From Pseudomonas viridiflava (GTDB taxonomy: Bacteria; Pseudomonadota; Gammaproteobacteria; Pseudomonadales; Pseudomonadaceae), in contig NZ_UTIQ01000241.1 in NCBI RefSeq assembly GCF_900582625.1, forward strand, positions 806,001-870,000: a stretch of DNA of 64,000 nucleotides, given 5' to 3'. Of this stretch, positions 1 through 6,961 are shown piece after piece. The number at the start of each line of letters is the position of its first letter. Within the stretch, counting starts at the first letter, position 1. The notes under the pieces were generated by a model, which did not search any database, was not told the DNA's origin, and saw only the letters and a program-made list of their open reading frames with translations. A program made the translations under genes and the position numbers.

Positions 1-204
1 CTGACGGCTGACTAGAAGCCCCTTGGCCGCCAGCTTCTGAATGGCTTCACGCAACGAAGGGCGCGACACACCGAATTGTTCCGCCAGCGTTCGCTCGGCC
101 GGCAAACGCTCCCCTGCTTTGAGCGTGCCTTCCAAAATCATGCGTTCCAGCTGCGAAACGATATCGTCCGACAAGCGGCGCTGTTGAATATGACCGAACC
201 CCAT
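1..204 (-). CDS. lldR: LldR-type GntR-family lactate-responsive repressor (partial, N-terminal part)
   Basis: The minus strand from an ATG at 204 reads without a stop to the window edge (68 codons). The translation begins MGFGHIQQRRLSDDIVSQLE and continues with a winged-helix core (GERLPAERTLAEQFGVSRPS, then LREAIQKLAAKGLL), the classic FadR-subfamily GntR DNA-binding domain. The ligand-binding C-terminal domain lies outside the window. It is divergent from lldP, and the intervening 311 bp holds a palindrome of the TGGT-N3-ACCA type, as expected for an LldR operator. In this family the regulator represses lldPDE and is released by lactate. The family call is secure from sequence; the LldR assignment rests on the neighbouring lactate genes. 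Confidence 0.88.
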   Translation of the reverse strand, partial: MGFGHIQQRRLSDDIVSQLERMILEGTLKAGERLPAERTLAEQFGVSRPSLREAIQKLAAKGLLVSRQ

Positions 205-351
205 GCCTTTCTCCGCTACGCCCGATTTCAAATCGCGACCGTTCTGGCCTGCGCCTGAGACGCGTCGGCGGCAGCCTAACGACCGCGCCATTCATCTCAC
301 AAGAATTACCCGACTCAGCCCACCCCAAGACCAAAGTCGTATGTAGGCAAA

Positions 352-381
352 TTGACAGAGTCTGTGTAGGGCTTTTACCCT
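352..381 (+). promoter_or_regulatory. Putative sigma-70 promoter of the lld operon
   Basis: TTGACA at 352-357 is a perfect -35 hexamer, followed 18 bases later by TACCCT (376-381), which keeps the T, A and final T of a -10 box. Transcription would start near 388, just upstream of the operator at 399-415. The -10 box is weak, so this is a prediction only. Confidence 0.45.
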
Positions 382-398
382 GAGCCGTCGAATTTGTA

Positions 399-415
399 AA
401 TTGGTATGACCAATT
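399..415. promoter_or_regulatory. LldR/PdhR-type operator
   Basis: AATTGGTATGACCAATT is an inverted repeat with 7-base arms around a 3-base centre. It fits the TGGT-N3-ACCA consensus known for the FadR subfamily (PdhR, LldR). It sits downstream of the predicted -10 box and 100 bp before the lldP start, where a bound repressor would block transcription. That it is bound by the adjacent LldR is an inference from position and consensus. Confidence 0.75.
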
Positions 416-515
416 AACCGACATGCAAGTTGAGCACACCCATCCCGCCACAAAGCGCCTGGACCGTGACCCAACACCCAGGCACACCCAACAATAATCA
501 GGGAGCCAACCGACG

Positions 516-2207
516 ATGCAAACCTGGCAACAGCTGTACACCCCACTGGGCAGTCTTGGGCTGTCCGCCCTGGCGGCCGTCGTACCGATCGTTTTCTTTT
601 TCCTTGCGCTCGCCGTGTTTCGCCTCAAAGGCCACGTGGCGGGCAGCATCACCCTGGCGTTGTCGATCGTCATCGCCATCGTCGCCTTCCAGATGCCGGC
701 GGACATGGCGTTTGCCGCCGCCGGCTACGGATTTATGTACGGCCTCTGGCCAATCGCGTGGATCATCGTCGCGGCGGTATTTCTCTACAAACTGACCGTG
801 AAAAGCGGCCAGTTCGAAATCATCCGCAGCTCCGTGCTTTCCGTTACCGACGACCAACGCTTGCAGGTCTTGTTGATCGGTTTCGCCTTCGGTGCGTTTC
901 TGGAAGGCGCAGCGGGCTTCGGCGCGCCGGTGGCGATTACCGCCGCGTTGCTGGTGGGCCTGGGTTTCAACCCGCTGTATGCGGCGGGCCTGTGTTTGAT
1001 CGCCAACACGGCGCCGGTGGCGTTCGGCGCGCTGGGTATTCCGATCATCGTGGCCGGCCAGGTAACCGGCATCGACCCGTTCAAGATCGGCGCGATGGCT
1101 GGCCGGCAACTGCCGCTGCTGTCGATCATCGTGCCGTTCTGGCTGGTGGCGATGATGGATGGCTGGCGCGGCATTAAAGAAACCTGGCCGGCAGCATTGG
1201 TGGCCGGGCTGTCGTTTGCGATCACTCAGTACTTCACCTCGAACTTCATAGGCCCGGAACTGCCCGACATCACCTCCGCACTCGTCAGCCTGGTGTCGCT
1301 CACCTTGTTCCTGAAAGTGTGGCAGCCGCGTCGCAGCGCCAATGCGCAAATTGCCGGCGCTACGGGTGGCAGTGCAGTGGCGAGCGTGGGCGGTTTCGGC
1401 CAACCGCGTACGACCACCGCTTCGCCCTATAGCCTGGGTGAAATATTCAAAGCCTGGTCGCCCTTCCTGATTCTCACCGTGCTGGTGACCATCTGGACGC
1501 TCAAGCCCTTCAAGGCCATGTTTGCGGCGGGCGGTGCGATGTACAGCACCGTGTTTAATTTCGCGATTCCGCACCTGGATCAGCTGGTGATCAAAACGGC
1601 GCCTATCGTTACAGCGCCAACGGCCATTCCGGCGATCTTCAAGCTCGATCCGATTTCAGCCACCGGCACGGCGATTTTCTTCTCAGCGCTCATCTCCATG
1701 CTGATCCTGAAAATCGATTTCAAAACTGGTCTGACCACTTTTAAAGAAACCCTGTACGAATTGCGCTGGCCGATCCTGTCCATCGGCATGGTGCTGGCCT
1801 TTGCCTTTGTCACCAACTACTCGGGCATGTCCTCGACCATGGCCTTGGTACTCGCTGGCACTGGCGCGGCCTTTCCGTTCTTCTCACCGTTCCTTGGCTG
1901 GCTGGGCGTGTTTCTGACCGGCTCGGATACCTCCTCCAATGCGCTCTTTAGCTCGTTGCAAGCCACCACCGCGCACCAGATCGGCGTAAACGACACCCTG
2001 TTGGTGGCCGCCAATACCAGCGGCGGCGTGACGGGCAAAATGATCTCGCCGCAGTCAATTGCCGTGGCCTGCGCCGCGACCGGCCTGGTGGGCAAGGAGT
2101 CGGATCTGTTCCGCTTCACCCTCAAGCACAGCCTGATCTTCGCCGCTTTTGTCGGCCTGATCACCCTGGCCCAGGCTTATTGGCTTACCGGCATGTTGGT
2201 GCATTAA
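516..2207 (+). CDS. lldP: L-lactate permease
   Basis: A 563-residue integral membrane protein with a dozen or more hydrophobic segments, the usual length for the LctP family of lactate/proton symporters. Family-typical stretches include GAFLEGAAGFGAPVAITAAL around residue 130 and FLTGSDTSSNALFSSLQATT around residue 470. It imports L- and D-lactate (and glycolate in relatives) across the inner membrane. The ATG at 516 is preceded by GGGAG at 501-505. It is the first gene of a collinear operon with lldD and lldE, so imported lactate is oxidised by the next two products. Control by LldR is expected from the upstream operator. Confidence 0.95.
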   Translation: MQTWQQLYTPLGSLGLSALAAVVPIVFFFLALAVFRLKGHVAGSITLALSIVIAIVAFQMPADMAFAAAGYGFMYGLWPIAWIIVAAVFLYKLTVKSGQFEIIRSSVLSVTDDQRLQVLLIGFAFGAFLEGAAGFGAPVAITAALLVGLGFNPLYAAGLCLIANTAPVAFGALGIPIIVAGQVTGIDPFKIGAMAGRQLPLLSIIVPFWLVAMMDGWRGIKETWPAALVAGLSFAITQYFTSNFIGPELPDITSALVSLVSLTLFLKVWQPRRSANAQIAGATGGSAVASVGGFGQPRTTTASPYSLGEIFKAWSPFLILTVLVTIWTLKPFKAMFAAGGAMYSTVFNFAIPHLDQLVIKTAPIVTAPTAIPAIFKLDPISATGTAIFFSALISMLILKIDFKTGLTTFKETLYELRWPILSIGMVLAFAFVTNYSGMSSTMALVLAGTGAAFPFFSPFLGWLGVFLTGSDTSSNALFSSLQATTAHQIGVNDTLLVAANTSGGVTGKMISPQSIAVACAATGLVGKESDLFRFTLKHSLIFAAFVGLITLAQAYWLTGMLVH

Positions 2208-2254
2208 ACCCGCTGGCGCCGCCCCGCCGCTGCGGGTGTCGGCGCTGAACTGAA

Positions 2255-2285
2255 CGAGGCGGTTCGCCGCCTCGGGTCTTTTTCC
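2255..2285 (+). terminator. Intra-operon stem-loop with U-rich tail (attenuator-like)
   Basis: An 8 bp perfect GC-rich stem (2255-2262 with 2267-2274) is capped by a TTCG tetraloop and followed by GGTCTTTTTCC. It looks like an intrinsic terminator but lies between lldP and lldD in one apparent operon. It may cause partial termination or stabilise the upstream 3' end. Confidence 0.6.
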
Positions 2286-2300
2286 ACACGGGACGACCTT

Positions 2301-3470
2301 ATGATTATTTCCGCCTCCTCCGACTACCGCATCGCCGCCCAGCGCAAGCTGCCGCCGTTTCTCTTTCATTACATCGACGGTGGCGCCTACGCCGAGTACA
2401 CCTTGCGGCGCAACGTAGAGGACTTGGCCAGCATCGCCCTGCGCCAGCGCGTGCTGCGCAACATGTCTGAGCTGAGCTTGGAAACCCGGCTGTTCAACGA
2501 AACCCTGGCCATGCCCGTGGCGCTGTCACCTGTCGGCCTGACCGGCATGTATGCGCGCCGGGGCGAAGTGCAGGCCGCCAAAGCCGCCGCCGCCAAAGGT
2601 ATTCCGTTCACCTTGTCGACCGTTTCGGTGTGCCCCATCGAAGAAGTAGCGCCCGCCATCGACCGCCCCATGTGGTTCCAGCTGTACGTGCTTAAAGACC
2701 GTGGCTTTATGAAAAACGCCCTGGAGCGCGCCAAGGCAGCCGGTGTGACCACACTGGTATTCACCGTCGACATGCCAGTGCCTGGCGCCCGCTACCGCGA
2801 CGCCCATTCCGGCATGAGCGGCGCCAACGCGCCGATGCGCCGCATGTTGCAAGCCATTACCCATCCGAGCTGGGCGTGGGATGTCGGCCTGCTTGGCCGC
2901 CCGCACGACCTTGGCAACATCTCCGCGTACCGAGGCAACCCCACCGGGCTGGCCGACTACATCGGCTGGCTGGGCGCCAACTTCGACCCGTCGATTTCGT
3001 GGAAAGACCTGGAATGGATCCGCGACTTCTGGGACGGCCCCATGGTGATCAAAGGCATCCTCGACCCGGAAGACGCCAAAGACGCGGTGAAATTCGGCGC
3101 CGATGGCATCGTCGTCTCCAACCACGGTGGCCGTCAGCTCGACGGCGTATTGTCGAGCGCCCGCGCCATGCCGGCCATCGCCGACGCCGTCAAAGGCGAC
3201 CTGGCGATTCTGGCTGACTCCGGCATTCGCAACGGCCTCGACGTGGTGCGCATGATCGCCCTGGGCGCCGACACGGTCATGCTCGGCCGCGCGTTTATTT
3301 ACGCCCTGGCCGCAGCGGGCGGCGCCGGTGTGACTAACCTGCTGGAGCTGATCGAAAAGGAAATACGCGTGGCCATGGTGCTGACGGGCGCCAAAACCAT
3401 CGCCGACATCAACGCCGACTCACTGGTGCGCGAACTCGGCCAGCCCGTGATTGAGCAATTTCAGCAGTAA
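2301..3470 (+). CDS. lldD: FMN-dependent L-lactate dehydrogenase (quinone-linked)
   Basis: A 389-residue protein of the alpha-hydroxy-acid oxidase/dehydrogenase family, close to the 380-396 residues of known LldD proteins. The N-terminus has the typical PPFLFHYIDGGAYAEYTLRR segment. The flavin and active-site motif SNHGGRQLDGV (near residue 274) supplies the catalytic His and the substrate-binding Arg. A later stretch, ADSGIRNGLDVVRMIALGAD, completes the FMN phosphate site. It oxidises L-lactate to pyruvate at the inner membrane, passing electrons to quinone. It lies 93 bp after lldP and 27 bp before lldE. Confidence 0.95.
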   Translation: MIISASSDYRIAAQRKLPPFLFHYIDGGAYAEYTLRRNVEDLASIALRQRVLRNMSELSLETRLFNETLAMPVALSPVGLTGMYARRGEVQAAKAAAAKGIPFTLSTVSVCPIEEVAPAIDRPMWFQLYVLKDRGFMKNALERAKAAGVTTLVFTVDMPVPGARYRDAHSGMSGANAPMRRMLQAITHPSWAWDVGLLGRPHDLGNISAYRGNPTGLADYIGWLGANFDPSISWKDLEWIRDFWDGPMVIKGILDPEDAKDAVKFGADGIVVSNHGGRQLDGVLSSARAMPAIADAVKGDLAILADSGIRNGLDVVRMIALGADTVMLGRAFIYALAAAGGAGVTNLLELIEKEIRVAMVLTGAKTIADINADSLVRELGQPVIEQFQQ

Positions 3471-3497
3471 CCCGCGCCATCGTTCAGGAGTTGCCCT

Positions 3498-6314
3498 TTG
3501 AGTTTGCCCACTGCTTTCCTCGCCGCCGTAGAACAGCTGATTCCGCGCGAACGGCGTTTCGACGACGCGCTGTCCACCTTGGCCTTCGGCACGGACGCCA
3601 GTTTCTATCGGCTGATTCCCAAGCTGGTCGTGCGTGTCGAAAGCGAAGACGAAGTGGTGCAACTGCTGCAACTGGCACACGCCGAACAGGTGCCGGTCAC
3701 CTTTCGCGCGGCGGGCACCAGCTTGTCGGGCCAAGCCATCAGCGACTCGGTATTGATCGTGCTGGGCGATAACTGGAACGGCCGTGAGATTCGTCAGAAC
3801 GGCGCTCAGATTCGTCTGCAACCTGGCGTCATCGGCGCCCAGGCCAACGCCTGGCTGGCGCCGTTCGGGCGCAAGATCGGCCCGGATCCAGCCTCGATCA
3901 ACGCCTGCAAGATTGGCGGTATCGTCGCCAACAACGCCAGTGGCATGTGCTGCGGCACGGCGCAAAACACCTACCACACGCTCGCTGGCATGCGCCTGGT
4001 ACTGGCCGATGGCACACGCCTGGACAGCGAAGACCCGGCCAGCGTCGCCGCCTTTCATGGCACCCATGGCGCGCTGTTGGAGCAGCTCGCTGAACTGGGC
4101 CGCAGCACCCGAGCGCACACCGAACTGGCAGCAAAAATTCGGCATAAATACCGCATGAAAAACACCACCGGCTTGTCGCTCAATGCCTTGGTCGACTACG
4201 ACCAACCGCTCGACATCCTCACTCACCTGCTGGTGGGCTCAGAAGGCACGCTCGGCTTTATCAGCGCGGTGACCTACGACACCGTTATCGATCACCCGCA
4301 TAAAGCCTCGGCGCTGATCGTATTCACCGACGTTGAGAGCTGCTGCAACGCCGTCACCGTGTTGAAAAGCCAACCGGTATCGGCCGTTGAACTGCTCGAC
4401 CGGCGTAGCCTGCGCTCGGTTGAAAACAAGGCCGGCATGCCCGCTTTCGTTCGGCAATTGTCAGCGGGCGCGTGTGCCCTGCTGATCGAATCCCGCGCGG
4501 CCAGCGACAGTCTGCTGCACGAACAAATCGGCCTCATCATGGCCTCGCTCGCCGGCTTTCCGGTGGAAAAACAGGTCGACTTCAGCACCGACCCGACGGT
4601 GTACAACCAGCTCTGGGCGATTCGCAAAGACACCTTCCCCGCCGTCGGTGCGGTGCGCGAGACCGGCACCACGGTGATCATTGAAGACGTGACCTTTCCG
4701 GTCGAACACCTGGCCACCGGCGTCAACCGCCTGATTGCCCTGTTCGACAAGCACCGCTACGACGAGGCGATCCTGTTCGGCCATGCGCTGGAGGGCAATT
4801 TGCACTTCGTCTTCACCCAGGCCTTCGACACCCCGGAAAAAGTGGCGCGCTATTCGGCGTTTATGGACGACGTCGCGCAGCTGGTGGCGGTGGAGTTCGG
4901 CGGGTCGCTGAAAGCCGAACACGGCACCGGGCGCAACATGGCGCCGTTCGTGGAATTGGAATGGGGCAGCGACGCGTACCAACTGATGTGGCAGCTCAAA
5001 CGGCTGCTCGATCCGCGCGGCATTCTTAACCCGGACGTGGTGCTCAGCGAAGATCCGCAGGTGCACCTCAAACACCTGAAACCGCTGCCGGCCGCCGACG
5101 AGATCGTCGACAAATGCATTGAGTGCGGCTTCTGCGAGCCGGTGTGCCCATCGAAGGGCCTGACGCTGAGTCCGCGCCAACGCATCGTGATCTGGCGCGA
5201 CATTCAAGCCAAGCAACGGGCTGGCCTCGACACCACCGACCTGGAGCGCGACTTCCACTACCAAGGCATCGACACCTGCGCCGCCACCGGCCTCTGTGCG
5301 CAGCGCTGTCCGGTCGGGATCAACACCGGCGAGCTGGTGAAAAAACTGCGCGCGCAAAGCGCCGACCAAGGCAAAGCCGCCGACTGGCTGAGCAACAATT
5401 TTCACACCGCCTTGCAAGGTGCGCGCTTCACCCTTCATGTCGCCAACGGCGCGCGCATGCTGCTCGGCGCGCCACGCCTGGCAAAGGTTTCGGCGTGGTT
5501 TAGCAAGGCCTCGAAACAGCGCGTTCCGCAGTGGTCACCGGCCATGCCGCAACCCGAACGGGCGGTTCGCTTCACCCCGCCCGTAGAAGATGCAAGGCCG
5601 CGCGTGGTGTACCTGGCAGCCTGTGTTTCCCGCGCCATGGGCCCCGCAGCGGCGGATCGTGAACAACAGTCGCTATTCGGCAAAACCCAAAGCTTGCTGG
5701 AAAAAGCCGGCTATCAAGTGGTGTTTCCGAGCAATCTGGACAACCTCTGCTGCGGCCAGCCCTTCGCCTCGAAAGGCTACAACGAGCAGGCAGACGCCAA
5801 ACGCCAGGAACTGATCAACGCCCTGCTTGAAGCCAGCCGTGGCGGGCTCGACCCGATCTACTGCGACACCAGCCCGTGCACGCTTCGGCTGGTGCAGGAC
5901 CTCGGCGAACCGCGCCTGGACCTTTACGATCCGGTGCGCTTCATCCGCACCCACTTGCTCGACAAGCTGACATTCGTGCCCCAGGACGCGCCCATCGCCG
6001 TACACGTAACGTGCAGCACCCAACACCTCGGCGAAAGCCAGGCGCTGATCGACCTGGCGCGCCTGTGCAGCAAAAATGTGGTGGTGCCCGAAGGCATTCA
6101 TTGCTGCGGTTTCGCTGGCGACAAAGGCTTCACCACGCCGCAGTTGAACGCCCACGCCTTGCGCAGTTTGAAAGACGCCGTGCAGCACTGCGACGAAGGC
6201 ATTTCCACCAGCCGCACCTGTGAAATTGGCCTGAGCCAACATAGCGGCATCGACTACCACAGCCTGGTGTATCTGGTGGATAGGGTGACGCAGCCGCGGG
6301 TGCCGTCGGTGTAG
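3498..6314 (+). CDS. lldE: FAD/4Fe-4S D-lactate dehydrogenase (LldE/Dld-II type)
   Basis: A 938-residue fusion of an N-terminal FAD_binding_4/FAD-oxidase C half (RAAGTSLSGQA near residue 75; LVGSEGTLGF near 247) with a C-terminal ferredoxin and CCG half. Two 4Fe-4S motifs are visible (CIECGFCEPVCP and CAATGLCAQRCP, residues about 540-615), then two CCG-type motifs (NLCCGQPFASKGY and IHCCGFAGDKGF). This architecture oxidises D-lactate and passes electrons to the respiratory chain. The start is TTG at 3498: AGGAG at 3486-3490 is 7 bases upstream and no in-frame ATG fits. It is the third gene of the lld operon; Pseudomonas lldPDE has the same order. Exact substrate is inferred from context. Confidence 0.9.
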   Translation: MSLPTAFLAAVEQLIPRERRFDDALSTLAFGTDASFYRLIPKLVVRVESEDEVVQLLQLAHAEQVPVTFRAAGTSLSGQAISDSVLIVLGDNWNGREIRQNGAQIRLQPGVIGAQANAWLAPFGRKIGPDPASINACKIGGIVANNASGMCCGTAQNTYHTLAGMRLVLADGTRLDSEDPASVAAFHGTHGALLEQLAELGRSTRAHTELAAKIRHKYRMKNTTGLSLNALVDYDQPLDILTHLLVGSEGTLGFISAVTYDTVIDHPHKASALIVFTDVESCCNAVTVLKSQPVSAVELLDRRSLRSVENKAGMPAFVRQLSAGACALLIESRAASDSLLHEQIGLIMASLAGFPVEKQVDFSTDPTVYNQLWAIRKDTFPAVGAVRETGTTVIIEDVTFPVEHLATGVNRLIALFDKHRYDEAILFGHALEGNLHFVFTQAFDTPEKVARYSAFMDDVAQLVAVEFGGSLKAEHGTGRNMAPFVELEWGSDAYQLMWQLKRLLDPRGILNPDVVLSEDPQVHLKHLKPLPAADEIVDKCIECGFCEPVCPSKGLTLSPRQRIVIWRDIQAKQRAGLDTTDLERDFHYQGIDTCAATGLCAQRCPVGINTGELVKKLRAQSADQGKAADWLSNNFHTALQGARFTLHVANGARMLLGAPRLAKVSAWFSKASKQRVPQWSPAMPQPERAVRFTPPVEDARPRVVYLAACVSRAMGPAAADREQQSLFGKTQSLLEKAGYQVVFPSNLDNLCCGQPFASKGYNEQADAKRQELINALLEASRGGLDPIYCDTSPCTLRLVQDLGEPRLDLYDPVRFIRTHLLDKLTFVPQDAPIAVHVTCSTQHLGESQALIDLARLCSKNVVVPEGIHCCGFAGDKGFTTPQLNAHALRSLKDAVQHCDEGISTSRTCEIGLSQHSGIDYHSLVYLVDRVTQPRVPSV

Positions 6315-6368
6315 GGCTGGGCGGTTGGGATTCGGTGCGAGCAGGACGGCATCAGTGCATCGGGCCGA

Positions 6369-6391
6369 TCGCGGCTGAAGCCGCTCCTACA
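6369..6391 (+). repeat. REP element (single)
   Basis: The stem GCGGCT-GA-AGCCGC is followed by the TCCTAC tail. This is the short REP palindrome common in fluorescens-group Pseudomonas, located just after the lld operon. It is the same family as the doublets at 37731 and 38737. Confidence 0.75.
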
Positions 6392-6461
6392 AAAGTCGGG
6401 TGAGAAAAGGCTGGAAAAAACACTGAACCGCTTCGTTTAGGTGAAAGTCCATCTGTATACG

Positions 6462-6482
6462 CCCGCTGATAAAGCGGGTTTT
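6462..6482 (+). terminator. Intrinsic terminator after the lld operon
   Basis: CCCGC at 6462-6466 pairs with GCGGG at 6474-6478 across a 7-base loop and is followed by TTTT. Position and orientation fit termination of lldP-lldD-lldE transcription. Confidence 0.6.
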
Positions 6483-6564
6483 GACAGTCTCGCCCCCTCA
6501 CGGCTCCGCGAGCCCCAACCCGGGGTTCTGGACGAGAGCTGCAGCCACGAGAAGGAGATTCACC

Positions 6565-6873
6565 ATGAAGCGCACCGCCTTGCTGTACCCAGCGGCACTA
6601 CTGTCCGCGACTCTGATGGCATCACCTGTTTTCGCCGCCGACCTGTGCGAAGCCAACCTGCAGAAAATCCAGGACACCCTGACCACCAAGCAGGCCACGA
6701 TGAGCGAGTCGTTGAAGACTCAAGTGATGGAACTGCAAACCTCCGCCAAGCAAGCGAAAGCCGCTGGCGATGAGAAGAAATGCGTGGAAGCCTCGGCCAT
6801 GGCCGTGCAACGCCTCGAAGCGCCGAATACCGAAGGCAGCGGCGACAGCGGTGGCGGCAGCGGCGGTAGCTGA
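6565..6873 (+). CDS. Small exported protein of unknown function
   Basis: A 102-residue protein with a clear Sec signal peptide (MKRTALLYPAALLSATLMAS then PVFA, cleaved before ADLCEA). The mature part is an amphipathic helix-rich segment with two cysteines (in DLCEANL and KKCVEAS), ending in a Gly/Ser-rich tail of about 13 residues. AAGGAG at 6552-6557 sets the ATG at 6565 rather than an upstream in-frame ATG at 6481. The helix-rich, Lys/Ala/Glu-rich composition is reminiscent of the exported protein at 37347-37625, but I cannot show homology. It stands alone between two terminators. The function is unknown. Confidence 0.75.
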   Translation: MKRTALLYPAALLSATLMASPVFAADLCEANLQKIQDTLTTKQATMSESLKTQVMELQTSAKQAKAAGDEKKCVEASAMAVQRLEAPNTEGSGDSGGGSGGS

Positions 6874-6894
6874 TTGTCGGTTTTCGCGTAAATG

Positions 6895-6921
6895 AAAAGC
6901 CGGCGTTCTGCCGGCTTTTTT
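6895..6921. terminator. Bidirectional intrinsic terminator
   Basis: AAAAGCCGGC (6895-6904) and GCCGGCTTTT (6910-6919) form a 10 bp stem with a 5-base loop and T runs on both strands. It separates the convergent genes ending at 6873 (+) and 6962 (-). Confidence 0.88.
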
Positions 6922-6961
6922 GTGGATGGAATTTAGTCGCCGTCAGGCGTGTTGCGTCGCC

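Noticed and set aside
47..1574. Minus-strand frames of 219 and 358 codons over the lldR-lldP region
   Set aside because: They are antisense to lldP or read through the operator, have basic low-complexity translations (Arg/His/Gln-rich) and no ribosome sites.
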